Assembly: GCA_019635875.1 (NCBI GenBank)
Contig: JAHBYP010000012.1
Span: 31,001-95,000, forward strand
Origin: Alphaproteobacteria bacterium
Lineage (GTDB): Bacteria; Pseudomonadota; Alphaproteobacteria; Reyranellales; Reyranellaceae
Reading direction: 5' to 3'
Length of the DNA stretch: 64,000 bases
The first letter of the stretch is position 1. Each line of letters opens with the position of its first letter. A model generated the notes under the pieces. That model was not told the origin of the DNA, did no database searches, and saw only the letters and a list, made by a program, of their open reading frames with translations. Position numbers and translations under genes: made by a program. Below are positions 34,732-44,502 of this stretch, one piece after another.

Positions 34732-35571
34732 ATGGGCATGAACGAGCATCCCTTGCCCGATACCGCTGGCCTGCGCGGCGACTACGGCGCGATGGCCGCG
34801 GACTGGACCGTGCGGCAGCCGGCCAATGGCTACAGCGCCGAAGAGCACGACGTCTGGCGCACCTTGCTGCGCCGCCAGTCTTTGCTGGCGCAACGGCATG
34901 CCTGCCCAGAGTTCCTCGACGGCCTCGCGGCGCTGCAGATTGACGAGCGAATCCCGGACTTCGAGCGGGCAAGCGACGTGCTGCGGCGACGCACGGGCTG
35001 GCGCATCGTCGGCGTGCCCGGCCTGATCCCCGACGACGCCTTCTACGGCCACCTCGCGGCGCGGCGATTTCCGGTCACTGTCTGGATCCGCCGCCGCGAC
35101 GAGTTCGACTATCTCGCCGAGCCTGATCTGTTCCACGACTTCTTCGGGCACGTGCCGCTGCTCGCCAACCCGGTCTTCGCCGACTACATGCAGGCCTATG
35201 GCCAGCGCGGCGTCGAGGCCGGACCGGCCAACGTCCATCGCCTTGCGCGCCTGTACTGGTACACGGTCGAGTTCGGCCTGATCCGCACCGCCAATGGGCC
35301 CAAAATCTACGGCGCCGGCATCATCTCCTCGGCCAGGGAGACGCTCTACGCCATTGAGTCCAACGTTCCCGCACGCCTGCCCTTCGACGCAAGGCGCGTG
35401 ATGCGCACGGCCTACGAGATCGACAAGCTCCAGCGCAGCTATTTCGTGCTCGACGATTTCCGCCAGCTCTTCGAGGCGACGCAGGTCGACTTCCCCGCGC
35501 TGTACGCCGAGCTGGCGCGCCTGCCCGAGCTGCCCAACGGCCCGTCCTCGCCCACTGCTCACGCCGCCTAG
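34732..35571 (+). CDS. phhA: phenylalanine 4-monooxygenase
   Basis: 279-residue monomeric bacterial-type aromatic amino acid hydroxylase that converts phenylalanine to tyrosine with O2, tetrahydropterin and Fe(II). Iron ligands His135 and His140 (DLFHDFFGHVPLL) and Glu180 (YWYTVEFGL) are present; there is no regulatory ACT domain, as usual in bacteria. A second ATG six bases in is equally possible as start. Divergent Lrp-type regulator; followed by a terminator-like hairpin and then two glycosyltransferase genes. Confidence 0.96.
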   Translation: MGMNEHPLPDTAGLRGDYGAMAADWTVRQPANGYSAEEHDVWRTLLRRQSLLAQRHACPEFLDGLAALQIDERIPDFERASDVLRRRTGWRIVGVPGLIPDDAFYGHLAARRFPVTVWIRRRDEFDYLAEPDLFHDFFGHVPLLANPVFADYMQAYGQRGVEAGPANVHRLARLYWYTVEFGLIRTANGPKIYGAGIISSARETLYAIESNVPARLPFDARRVMRTAYEIDKLQRSYFVLDDFRQLFEATQVDFPALYAELARLPELPNGPSSPTAHAA

Positions 35572-35572
35572 C

Positions 35573-35603
35573 CGGCACCGGGTGGACGATGATCCCGGTG
35601 CCG
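35573..35603 (+). terminator. hairpin after phhA
   Basis: Inverted repeat CGGCACCGGG / CCCGGTGCCG (10 bases, 11-base loop) starts one base after the phhA stop codon. No T-run follows, so it may be a Rho-type or partial terminator or an RNA-stabilising stem before the glycosyltransferase gene. Confidence 0.5.
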
Positions 35604-35622
35604 TCGCATAGTGCCGGGGCCC

Positions 35623-36306
35623 ATGCTCTCCATCATCGTGCCGACACTCAACGAGGCCGACGGTATCGCCGCCGCGCTGGCGCGGCTCGCGCCGCTTCGG
35701 CGGCGCGGCGCGGAGGTCATCGTCGTTGATGGCGGCAGCGGTGACGGTACCGAGGCCCTCGCCCGGCCGCATGCGGATCACGTGGTGCTCGCGCCGCGCG
35801 GCCGCGCCAGCCAGATGAACGCAGGCGCCGCCATCGCGTCCGGCGGCGTGCTGCTCTTCCTGCATGCCGACACCGCGCTGCCGGACGACGCCGACACGAT
35901 GATCGCCACCGCGCTCGCCGATCCCCGCCGAGACTGGGGCCGCTTCGATGTGCGCATCGAAGGCCAACACGCATTGCTGCCGGTCGTCGCGACGATGATG
36001 AACCTGAGATCGCGGCTCACCGGCGTGTGCTCCGGCGATCAGGCGATCTTTGTGCACCGGACAGCCTTCACGACAATCGACGGGTATCCCGACATCCCGT
36101 TGATGGAGGATATCGCGCTGTCGAAGGCGCTGCGCCGTCGCTCTCAGCCGGCCTGCCTGTCAAGTTGTGTCACGACATCGGGTCGGCGCTGGGAGTCGCG
36201 CGGCGTGATGCGCACCATCCTGCTGATGTGGCGACTACGTTTTGACTATTGGCGTGGCGTCGATCCGCGCGCGCTGGCGACCCGCTATGGCTACCATCCG
36301 CGTTGA
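35623..36306 (+). CDS. family 2 glycosyltransferase, rSAM/arsenosugar-associated type (TIGR04283-like)
   Basis: 227-residue GT-A glycosyltransferase. IIVPTLNEADGI, EVIVVDGGSGDGTEALA (nucleotide-sugar site), PRGRASQMNAGA, LLFLHADTALP (DxD-equivalent), NLRSRLTGVCSGDQAIFV, and the C-terminal TSGRRWESRGVMRTILLMW match the TIGR04283 group, named for arsenosugar biosynthesis or rSAM/selenodomain association. Start at ATG 35623 rather than GTG 35611 is a choice. Overlaps the next gene by 20 bases. Acceptor and donor are not known in this setting; no ArsM or ArsS is visible here. Confidence 0.85.
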   Translation: MLSIIVPTLNEADGIAAALARLAPLRRRGAEVIVVDGGSGDGTEALARPHADHVVLAPRGRASQMNAGAAIASGGVLLFLHADTALPDDADTMIATALADPRRDWGRFDVRIEGQHALLPVVATMMNLRSRLTGVCSGDQAIFVHRTAFTTIDGYPDIPLMEDIALSKALRRRSQPACLSSCVTTSGRRWESRGVMRTILLMWRLRFDYWRGVDPRALATRYGYHPR

Positions 36307-36881
36307 TGTCGCGATCCTCGCCAAGGCGCCGGTGCCGGGCTACGCCAAGACCCGGCTGATTCCGGCGCTCGGCGCCGATGGCGCCGCAGCCCTGCAGAAA
36401 ACCATGATCCGGCGCACGGTCGAAATCGCGCGCGCCGCCAATCTCGCGCGAGTCACGCTGTGGTGCAGTCCGGACCCCTCGCACACGCTGTTCGCCGAAA
36501 TGGCCCGCGGGCACGGTGTCGAGCTGCGGCGGCAGTTCCCAGGTGGCCTCGGCGCACGCATGCTCGCGGCCTTTCGCGCCCAGCCACCGGAACGGCCTTT
36601 GCTGCTGATCGGCACCGACGGCCCCGCGCTCGGCGTCGCCCATCTGCTGTCATGCGCCCGGTCCCTGCACCAGGGCGACGACGCGACCTTCCTGCCGACG
36701 GAGGACGGCGGCTACCTCCTGGTCGGCCTGCGCCGCGCGCTGCCGACGATCTTCTCCGGCATCGCCTGGAGCACGCCCGCCGTCATGGCGCAGACGCGCC
36801 GGCGCCTGGCCGTGGCCGGCATGCGCTGGTCGGAGCCGGCCCGGCTGTGGGACGTCGATACACCCGACGACCTGAGACGGC

Positions 36882-36892
<11 letters not shown>
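36287..36892 (+). CDS. DUF2064/TIGR04282-like nucleotidyl- or glycosyltransferase
   Basis: 201-residue GT-A-like protein. VDVAILAKAPVPGYAKTRL at the N-terminus is the family signature; LLLIGTDGPAL carries the metal-binding Asp region, and LPTEDGGYLLVGL is the nucleotide-site block. This family is the usual partner of TIGR04283 proteins (rSAM/selenodomain-associated transferase 1). Its ATG lies within the end of the preceding gene (20-base overlap), so the two are translationally coupled. Ends with an 11-base overlap with the convergent mtnP gene. Confidence 0.85.
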
Positions 36893-37757
<865 letters not shown>

Positions 37758-37862
37758 GATCCGCTCCCCTTTCGACCGCTGCGCGACGCGACCATCGCAC
37801 GGCGCCGGTCAACTCGCCACGATGTGATGGAGGCCGGCGCGCGCCCCGGGCTAGTCTGCCGC

Positions 37863-38816
37863 ATGACCGTCAGCGACCTCGCCCGCCCGCCGCTCGATCC
37901 GCGCAAGTTCCGCGACATCGCGGTTACCGCCCGAGGCGAGATGCGCGCCCGCGTGGCGCTGAGGTCGCTCGACACGCTGTGGTTCAACACCGGCACGCTC
38001 TGCAACCTGACCTGCGCCAATTGCTACATCGAGTCCTCGCCGCGCAACGACCGGCTGGTCTATCTCACGGCCGCGGAGGTGCGCGTCTACCTCGACGAGA
38101 TCGAGCGCGAGCGGCTGGGCACGCGGCTGATCGGCTTCACCGGCGGCGAGCCGTTCATGAATCGCGAGCTGCCCGAGATGCTCGAGGACGTGCTGTCGCG
38201 CGGCCTCGAGGCGATGGTGCTGACCAACGCCATGAAGCCGATGCACAAGATGAAGGCAGCGCTGCTCGGCCTACGCGAGCGTCACGGCGACCGGCTGACC
38301 ATGCGCGTCTCGGTCGATCACTACGCGCCGCCGCTGCACGAGGCCGAGCGCGGCGCGCGCAGCTGGAAGCCGACCCTCGACGGGCTGGTCTGGCTCTCGC
38401 ACAACGGCTTTCGCGTGCATGTCGCCGGCCGGCATTTCTCCGACGAATCGGACGACGCGGTGCGCGCCGGCTACAGCCGGTTGTTCGCCGAGCACGGCAT
38501 CGCCATCGACGCGACCGATCCCGTGGCGCTCGCCATCTTCCCGGAGATGGATGCGCGCGTCGACGTGCCGGAGATCACCACCGCCTGCTGGGGCATCCTC
38601 AACAAGTCGCCCGACAGCGTGATGTGCGCCTCCGCCCGCATGGTGGTGAAGCGCAAGGGCGCGGAGCGGCCGGTGGTGCTGGCCTGCACCCTGCTGCCCT
38701 ACGATCCGCAATTCGAGCTGGGCGCGACGCTGCGCGGAGCGTCGGGCGACGTGGCGCTCAACCACCCGCACTGCGCCAAGTTCTGCGTCCTGGGCGGGGC
38801 GGCCTGCAGTCGCTAG
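37863..38816 (+). CDS. radical SAM protein with C-terminal cysteine cluster
   Basis: 317-residue radical SAM enzyme. The Fe-S/SAM motif is CNLTCANCYIES (Cys47, Cys51, Cys54), followed by the GGEP-type motif GFTGGEPFMNREL. Several Cys in the last third (CWGIL, MCASA, LACTLL, and Cys304, Cys308, Cys315 in HCAKFCVLGGAACSR) suggest an additional iron-sulfur cluster. It is not ArsS-like in its cluster motif. Substrate unknown; cleaves SAM to 5'-deoxyadenosine, which the divergent mtnP might process. No peptide precursor was found beside it. Its 3' end is repeated at 39957. Confidence 0.88.
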   Translation: MTVSDLARPPLDPRKFRDIAVTARGEMRARVALRSLDTLWFNTGTLCNLTCANCYIESSPRNDRLVYLTAAEVRVYLDEIERERLGTRLIGFTGGEPFMNRELPEMLEDVLSRGLEAMVLTNAMKPMHKMKAALLGLRERHGDRLTMRVSVDHYAPPLHEAERGARSWKPTLDGLVWLSHNGFRVHVAGRHFSDESDDAVRAGYSRLFAEHGIAIDATDPVALAIFPEMDARVDVPEITTACWGILNKSPDSVMCASARMVVKRKGAERPVVLACTLLPYDPQFELGATLRGASGDVALNHPHCAKFCVLGGAACSR

Positions 38817-38820
38817 AGCG
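38773..38820 (+). repeat. direct repeat, copy A (3' end of the radical SAM gene)
   Basis: 48-base segment covering the last 14 codons and stop of the radical SAM gene. It matches 39957-40003 in the same orientation with three substitutions and one single-base gap. Both copies encode KFCVLGGAACSR followed by a stop. The repeats enclose 1.14 kb that contains the two-domain Usp gene. Confidence 0.85.
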
Positions 38821-38925
38821 ACGAGCCCGAACTCGGCACCGCTCTGTCATCCCGAGCGCCTAGGCCGCGCCGGCGACGATCGGCCCAGCGGCGAACAATC
38901 GCCACCATGAGACATTCCGCCCGTA

Positions 38926-39780
38926 TCAACGCGCGGTGAGAACCGGGATATCGGAGAGGCTGAAGATTTCGCTGGTGACCCCGCCGAACACGAACTGCTG
39001 GAGGCGGGAGTGCGAATAGGCGCCCATGACGATCATTCCCGCCCCCTCGCGGTGGGCGGCCGCCAGCAGGTCGATTCCCGTGCCGCCCGAGGGGGCGATG
39101 ATCGTCGCGACGGATGTGCACCGCCGCCATGCCAGGTGATCGGCGAGCAGCCTGACCGACGCCTGCAGCCCCTCATCCTCGCCGCCCGAATAGATGACGA
39201 CGCGCTTGGCACGCTCGAGAACGGGCCATGCGGCCGACACCGCCAGGGCCGCCTCACGGCTGTCGTTCCAGGCGATGATCGCCGTTCCGAGCGGTTCGTG
39301 CGCCGGCCTGCCGGGCACGATCAGCACTGGCCGCCCGCTGTCGAACAGCGCGCCGTGCAGGGCCTCATCGGTATCCTCCGAATAGCGCCGGGACGAGCGG
39401 GCCAGCACGACCAGGTCGGATGCCCGGCCGAATCGGCCGATCTCGGCCGAAACCTCGCCCACCACTTCGCGCCACTCCGCCGTAGACGCCGCTCCCGGCC
39501 CGGGCGAAGAGCTGAACGCCAGTCCGCAACCGGAGCGCCAGGTCTCGAAGAGCTCGCGAGCCGCCGCCGCTCGTTCGCGGCCCGCGGCTTCGAGCTTGTC
39601 CAGCACGTCCGCCGACACGAAAGCGCGCGATCGCCCCGAGAGCATGGCGCCGGGCGCCGTGCGTGCGTGCAGTCCGGTAACGTGGACGTCACCGATTTCG
39701 AGCAACGCCGCGACCACCGCCAGCGCTGCAGAATCGGCGGCGTCGTGCAGGATGGGAACAAGAATGGATCTGTAGGACAT
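38926..39780 (-). CDS. tandem universal stress protein
   Basis: 284-residue protein made of two Usp domains: the first starts at SILVPILHDAADSAAL and is degenerate, the second begins near residue 160 (GTAIIAWNDSREAALAV) and ends with MGAYSHSRLQQFVFGGVTSEIFSLSDIPVL, a Usp-type ATP-site tail. Function unknown beyond stress response. It lies alone inside the 1.14-kb segment bounded by the direct repeats and is opposite in strand to the radical SAM gene. Confidence 0.85.
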   Translation of the reverse strand: MSYRSILVPILHDAADSAALAVVAALLEIGDVHVTGLHARTAPGAMLSGRSRAFVSADVLDKLEAAGRERAAAARELFETWRSGCGLAFSSSPGPGAASTAEWREVVGEVSAEIGRFGRASDLVVLARSSRRYSEDTDEALHGALFDSGRPVLIVPGRPAHEPLGTAIIAWNDSREAALAVSAAWPVLERAKRVVIYSGGEDEGLQASVRLLADHLAWRRCTSVATIIAPSGGTGIDLLAAAHREGAGMIVMGAYSHSRLQQFVFGGVTSEIFSLSDIPVLTAR

Positions 39781-39956
39781 TGCGAACCGTCATCCAACGT
39801 CACGAGGATACGCTCGATGCTTGTCGCCCGCCGACCGCGCGGCGACATTGATGTGCCTCAAAGCAGGCAATACCGGCTCCTGCGGTCCGTGGTCAGTGAA
39901 AGCGGGAACGCGATCAGCCGCAACAGCACCGCAACGATCGACGCCACCAGCAGCCC

Positions 39957-40003
39957 GCGTCAAGTTCTGCGTGCTGGGCGGGGCGGCCTGCAGCCGCTGA
40001 GCG
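39957..40003 (+). pseudogene. 3' remnant of a second radical SAM gene copy (direct repeat copy B)
   Basis: 47 bases that repeat the 3' end of the radical SAM gene (38773-38820) and still encode KFCVLGGAACSR and a stop (TGA instead of TAG because of a one-base gap). The two other coding substitutions, GTC/GTG and AGT/AGC, are synonymous. No upstream coding part of the gene is present. The fragment ends immediately before the stop of the convergent nitroreductase gene. It may be a recombination scar, an old duplication, or one end of an inserted element. Confidence 0.75.
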
Positions 40004-40690
40004 TCAGAGAAACGTCGCGACATCGGCGACCGGCTTCTTCGCCAGCGCGTGCAGCGGCACCACGGCATCCGGCGCGGGATGGCCGGCTACGACAATCATG
40101 TAGGCCTTCTCGTTCCTCGGCCGCCCCAGCAGGGTGCCGAGGAAGCCCATCGGGCTGGGCGTGTGCGTCAACGTCGCCAACCCCGCGTGGTGCAATGTCG
40201 CCAGCAGGAATCCGCAGGCGATCCCCACGGACTCGGGCACGTAGTAGTTCTTCTTGCGTGATCCGTCCGGCCAGTGCCCCCACTGCTCGGCGAAGACGAC
40301 GATCAGCCACGGCGCCGTTTCGAGAAACGGCTTGTGCCAGTCCGTGCCCAGGGGCTTGAGCGCGCGCAGCCATTCCTCGCTCGCCTTGCCTTCGTAAAAG
40401 GCCTTCTCCTCGGCTTCGGCGGCGACCCGGATCTTCGCCTTCGCCGTGCGGTCCTGCACGGCGACGAAGTGCCAGGGCTGATGGTTCGCGCCGCTCGGCG
40501 CATGGCGCGCCGCGTCGATCGCCGCCTCGATCACGGCACGATCGACTGGACGATCGCTGAACTCACGAACAGTGCGACGTCGCGTGAGCTCTGCGGCGAA
40601 GGCGCGGGCGCGCGCCCGCACCTCATCGGGCGGGTAGGCGCGGAAGCGCAGGGGCTCGTGGGGGAAATCGCGGGTCATGGCGTGGCTCAT
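40004..40690 (-). CDS. nitroreductase-family protein
   Basis: 228-residue flavin-dependent oxidoreductase of the NfsB/BluB-like fold. RRTVREFSDRPVD binds FMN phosphate, APSGANHQPWHFVAV is the second FMN motif, and SVGIACGFLLATLHHAGLATLTHTP is the dimer-interface helix. Start at 40690 or at MTRDFPHE (40678). Ends against the radical SAM 3' remnant. Substrate unknown. Confidence 0.9.
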   Translation of the reverse strand: MSHAMTRDFPHEPLRFRAYPPDEVRARARAFAAELTRRRTVREFSDRPVDRAVIEAAIDAARHAPSGANHQPWHFVAVQDRTAKAKIRVAAEAEEKAFYEGKASEEWLRALKPLGTDWHKPFLETAPWLIVVFAEQWGHWPDGSRKKNYYVPESVGIACGFLLATLHHAGLATLTHTPSPMGFLGTLLGRPRNEKAYMIVVAGHPAPDAVVPLHALAKKPVADVATFL

Positions 40691-40770
40691 CGTCAGCCAC
40701 GATGACCGGCCGCGCGGTGCAGATCAACACTCACGGGCTTCGGTTCAGCAGGCCGCGAGCCCTCTGCAGC

Positions 40771-42159
40771 CTATTCCAGCAGTCCGGTGACGCGCGGCAG
40801 CCACAAGATGATGCCGGGCCAATACATGCACATGAACAGGCCCACCACCTGCAGGAACAGGAACGGGTACATGCCGCGAAATACGTCGGTCATGGTCGTG
40901 CCGGGCGGTACCGTGCCTTTCATGTAGAACAGCGTAGCGCCGAAGGGCGGCGACATGAACGAGGTCTGCAGGTTGACCGCGACCAGCGTGGCGAACCAGG
41001 CCATGAAGTGGGTGGAATCTCCCGGCCCGATCCAGTCGGAGAAGTCGTACTTGGCCAGGATCGGCGTGAAGATCGGCAGCACGATCAGACAGATCTCGAT
41101 CCACTCGAAGGGGAAGCCGAGAAGAAAGATCAGGATCATCACGAACCAAAGCAGCTTCCACTTGGTGTCGATGCCGAGATAGGCGAGCGTCGAGATCATC
41201 AGATCGTCGCCGCCGAGCGAGCGGAAGACGTAGGAGAAGCAGGTCGCGCCGAGAAAGATCAGGAACACCATGGCGTTGGCGCGCGCTGCCGAGCGGATCG
41301 CGTCGTTGGTCATGCGCCATGTCAGGCGCTTGTTGATCGCCGCGATCAGGAAGGCGCCCAGCACCCCGACGCCGGCGCTTTCAGTGGCAGTGGCCCAGCC
41401 GGCGAAGATCGAGCCCATGACCAGCACCATCAGCACCGTCATCGGCACCAGGCCGGTCCACATGGTGCGCCAGAACTGGCCGCGGGTCTGCGGGCCGTAG
41501 TCGGCCGGCAGCTTCGGCGCCTTGGCCGGCCTGAGAACCGCCACGCCCAGAATGTACGCCAGATAGAGGCCGGCCAGCAGGAACCCCGGTATGGTCGCCG
41601 CCGCGAACAGCGCGCCGGCCGACGTGCTGAGCATCTCGGCCATCACGACGATCATGATCGCGGGCGGGATCAGGATTCCCAGCGTGCCGGCCGACGCGAT
41701 GGTGCCGATGGCCAGCCGCGTATCGTAGCCGGCATCGAGCATCGGCTTGAGCGCGATGACCGACAGCATCACCACCGCGGCGCCGACGACGCCGATCGGC
41801 GCCGCCAGGATGGTGCCCATGACCATCACCGACACGGCAAGCGCACCCGGCACCCTGCGCAGGAGGATCTCGGTCGCCAGCAGCATCTCCTTCGCCGAGC
41901 CGCTGCGCTCGAGGATGGTACCCATGAAGATGAAGCTCGGAATGGAGACCAGCGTCGAGTCCATCGCGACACCGCCCCACATGCGCAGCAGCACGTTGGA
42001 CAGGCTGCCGATGTCGAACTGACCGCCCCACCAGGCGATGAGCCCGAACACCAGGCCGGTACCGCCCATCACGAAGGCCACCGGATAGCCGCAGAAGATG
42101 ATGGCGAACATCGCCACGAACATGATCAGCGCGAGATTGTCGATGAACCACCCGACCAT
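40771..42159 (-). CDS. TRAP transporter large permease DctM (first system)
   Basis: 462-residue TRAP-T large membrane subunit with about 12 hydrophobic segments; SIPSFIFMGTILERSG, GTLGILIPPAIMIVVM, and SPPFGATLFYMKGTVPP are family signatures. The small subunit gene lies 9 bases upstream. No binding-protein gene follows on this strand, and the nearest one (43273) is divergent. Na+-coupled uptake of an organic acid is expected from the family. Confidence 0.93.
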   Translation of the reverse strand: MVGWFIDNLALIMFVAMFAIIFCGYPVAFVMGGTGLVFGLIAWWGGQFDIGSLSNVLLRMWGGVAMDSTLVSIPSFIFMGTILERSGSAKEMLLATEILLRRVPGALAVSVMVMGTILAAPIGVVGAAVVMLSVIALKPMLDAGYDTRLAIGTIASAGTLGILIPPAIMIVVMAEMLSTSAGALFAAATIPGFLLAGLYLAYILGVAVLRPAKAPKLPADYGPQTRGQFWRTMWTGLVPMTVLMVLVMGSIFAGWATATESAGVGVLGAFLIAAINKRLTWRMTNDAIRSAARANAMVFLIFLGATCFSYVFRSLGGDDLMISTLAYLGIDTKWKLLWFVMILIFLLGFPFEWIEICLIVLPIFTPILAKYDFSDWIGPGDSTHFMAWFATLVAVNLQTSFMSPPFGATLFYMKGTVPPGTTMTDVFRGMYPFLFLQVVGLFMCMYWPGIILWLPRVTGLLE

Positions 42160-42168
42160 CGCCGCGCC

Positions 42169-42729
42169 CTATGCCTCGAGCTCGGCATGGCCGATCTGCA
42201 GATCGGTTTCGGCGCGCGTGCGACCACCGAACAGATACGCCACCAGGCGCAGCCACACGCTGATGACGCCGGCCAGCACCAGGATCAGCCCGACATAGAA
42301 GACGCCCTTGATGGCCCATCTGTACGGCAATCCGATCGCGTGCTCCGAGCTCTCGTTCTGCAGAAACGATGTCCAGAAGAAGTCCCAGCCGAACCAGATC
42401 ATCAGGCCCATGAACGGAATGGCGAAGACGACGCAGCCGATGAACTCGATCCAGGCCTTGACGCGGAAGCCGAGGGTCTCCGTGTACGAGTCGACCCTTG
42501 GATGGGCGTTGATCGTGTAATTGTAGCCCATCCAAAGCGAGAACAGCGCGCAGTGCGCGTGCCACTCCAGCTCCTGGAACTTGGTGAGCGGGATCGGGAT
42601 GCCGAACTTGCGGCACAAGACGTCAAAGCAGGTGATCGCGGCCAGCACCACGAGCAGCCATCCCGACACAAAGGCCACGGTTTCCAGACGGCGCTTGATC
42701 GCGTCGCTTATCGTCAGCAGGACAAGCAT
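42169..42729 (-). CDS. TRAP transporter small permease DctQ (first system)
   Basis: 186-residue four-helix TRAP small subunit with the QELEWHAHCALFSLWMGYNY and LQNESSEHAIGLPYRW segments that mark this DctQ subgroup. The latter matches the second system (GQNESSAAPNGLPWRW), so the two are paralogous. A GAGGGA site precedes the ATG. First gene of the leftward DctQM unit; the divergent DctP gene starts about 540 bases away. Confidence 0.88.
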   Translation of the reverse strand: MLVLLTISDAIKRRLETVAFVSGWLLVVLAAITCFDVLCRKFGIPIPLTKFQELEWHAHCALFSLWMGYNYTINAHPRVDSYTETLGFRVKAWIEFIGCVVFAIPFMGLMIWFGWDFFWTSFLQNESSEHAIGLPYRWAIKGVFYVGLILVLAGVISVWLRLVAYLFGGRTRAETDLQIGHAELEA

Positions 42730-43272
42730 CGGCGCGTCCCTCGGACGCCTGCGACCGCTGTTAGCCGTGCGCTCGTCGCGATGAACCACCGCGTTGGGCG
42801 CTGCGTGCCGCGGGTCACCGCACCACCACTCCAGGCACCGCTTCGAGCTGCACTCGGCCTCCCCTCCGCGCCGAGGCAACATCGCATGCTGAGATGCGAG
42901 GCCGTCGGTGCCCTGCGCTTGACGCTGCTCTCCCCGCACCAGTGTCTTCCGGTTGCCAACGCCAATCAAGACGCCCGATCCGCCACTCGAGCCGATCGCG
43001 TGCCATTTGCGTTGACCGCAGCGACGATCGCCGGCGCTCAGACGCCTCCACCTCCGCCTCGCGGCGCCCGCGCGGCGGGGCGCCGAGGGCGACTGGCGAT
43101 CAGAAACAGGACGATGGCGCATTTCCAGGCAGGCTGCGTGATCGCTCGCGGACCGCCAATTCCAACTTGAGGCGGGCATACGGCTCCGGTACAGTCGAAA
43201 AAAATCAGTGTCAGATGCGTTCCGGCACAATCAAAGTCGACGTGAAGTTCGGCTGACAGGGAGGATGTGGTT
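42730..43272. other. 543-base intergenic region between divergent TRAP units
   Basis: No convincing gene on either strand: open frames here are extensions or shadows without ribosome sites or recognisable motifs. The right end (about 43185-43265) becomes AT-richer (an A-run in AGTCGAAAAAAATCAG) and ends in the AGGGAGG ribosome site of dctP, so the dctP promoter is probably there. The left part presumably holds the promoter of the leftward DctQM unit. Confidence 0.6.
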
Positions 43273-44331
43273 ATGATTTCAAGAATAGTGCGGCCTTTGG
43301 CCGTAGGGTTGGTCGCGGCGATTGTCGCGTTGGGCTCCCAATCGGCGCCCGCCCAGGACAAGAAGGTTCGCGCCCAGATGGCGGGCGCATTTCCGAGCTC
43401 GATGCAGATCCTCGGGCCGGCGCAGAAGCGCACCGTGGAGCTGATCAACAAGCTGTCGGGCGGCTCGATCGAGATCAAGTTCTTCGAGCCCGGCGCGCTG
43501 ATCCCCGGCAGCCAGTACTTCGATGCCGTGTCGAACGGCTCGCTCGACATGGCCTACACGGCGGCGGGGTACTTCACCGGCAAGGACATCGTGTTCGCGA
43601 TGTTCACCACGGTGCCCTTCGGTCCCGACGCGGCGGAATTCCTCGCCTGGTACGAGTACGGCGGCGGCAACGAGCTGATGTGGGAAATGCACGCCAAGTA
43701 CAACATCGTGGCGCGCAACTGCGGCATCATCTCGCCCGAGGCCTCGGGCTGGTTCCGCAAGGAGATCAAGACCCTCGATGATCTCAAGGGCTTGAAGATG
43801 CGGTTCTTCGGCCTCGGCGCCAACGTGATGCAGAAGATGGGCGTGGCAACCCAGTTGCTGCAGGCCGGCGAAATCTTCCAGGCGCTGCAGCTCGGCACCA
43901 TCGACGCCACCGAGTTCTCGATGCCGACCATGGACCTGTCGCTCGGCTTCCACCAGGTCGCCAAGTACTACTACTTCCCGGGCTGGCACCAGCAGACCTC
44001 GATCGGCCAGCTCTACATCTCGAAGAAGAAGTGGGACGAGTTCTCCGACCATCAGAAGTACGTCATCGAGTGGGCCTGCAAGGCGCAGATGCTGCAGGAG
44101 CTGGCCGAGTCCGACGGCTCGCAGTTCGCCGCCATGAAGGAGCTTCAGGCCAAGGGCGTGCAAATCAAGAAGTGGCCGCCGGAGTTCCTCAAGGCCCTCC
44201 GCGAGAAGTGGGAGGAGGTCGTCAAGGAGGAATCGGCCAAGAGCGAGAACTTCAAGAAGGTCTGGGCCTCCTACTCGTCGTTCCGCGAGAAGTACAAGAT
44301 CTGGCGCGAACACGCCTACATGACCGACTAG
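43273..44331 (+). CDS. TRAP transporter substrate-binding protein DctP
   Basis: 352-residue periplasmic binding protein with a signal peptide (VRPLAVGLVAAIVALGSQSAPAQ). GLKMRFFGLGANVMQKMGVATQ contains the conserved Arg-bearing strand of TRAP binding proteins that ligates carboxylate, and AGEIFQALQLGTIDATEFSMP is the family signature; the sequence is TakP-like (2-oxo-acid group). Start at ATG 43273 has AGGGAGG eight bases upstream; the GTG at 43267 is too close. It is followed by a hairpin and then DctQ and DctM genes. Confidence 0.93.
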   Translation: MISRIVRPLAVGLVAAIVALGSQSAPAQDKKVRAQMAGAFPSSMQILGPAQKRTVELINKLSGGSIEIKFFEPGALIPGSQYFDAVSNGSLDMAYTAAGYFTGKDIVFAMFTTVPFGPDAAEFLAWYEYGGGNELMWEMHAKYNIVARNCGIISPEASGWFRKEIKTLDDLKGLKMRFFGLGANVMQKMGVATQLLQAGEIFQALQLGTIDATEFSMPTMDLSLGFHQVAKYYYFPGWHQQTSIGQLYISKKKWDEFSDHQKYVIEWACKAQMLQELAESDGSQFAAMKELQAKGVQIKKWPPEFLKALREKWEEVVKEESAKSENFKKVWASYSSFREKYKIWREHAYMTD

Positions 44332-44348
44332 GCGCGAGACAGGATATT

Positions 44349-44379
44349 CGCGGCGGGGCGCGCAGCGTGCCCCGCCGCG
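44349..44379 (+). terminator. intercistronic hairpin after dctP
   Basis: Inverted repeat CGCGGCGGGGC / GCCCCGCCGCG (11 base pairs, 9-base loop) lies 18 bases after the dctP stop. No T-run follows. It parallels the hairpin after the ABC binding-protein gene at 28829 and likely protects the dctP message and lowers expression of the downstream membrane genes. Confidence 0.7.
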
Positions 44380-44502
44380 GCTTGTCTGCGCCGGTCCGCG
44401 GCGCAGGGCCGCGTCGTTAGTCTGGAACGCGTTGTTGGCTTGGAAGTGGTATCGTTCGCGGGGCGGCGGTATCTCCAATCGCACCAATTCAGGGGGGCCG
44501 CC

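Noticed and set aside
37863..38816. Possibility that the radical SAM gene is ArsS or a RiPP maturase
   Set aside because: The cluster motif CNLTCANCY and C-terminal region do not look like ArsS, and no small precursor peptide gene was found within a few hundred bases.
40702..43170. 822-codon + strand frame opposite the first TRAP unit
   Set aside because: Product is highly charged and repetitive; the reverse strand encodes DctQ and DctM with all motifs.
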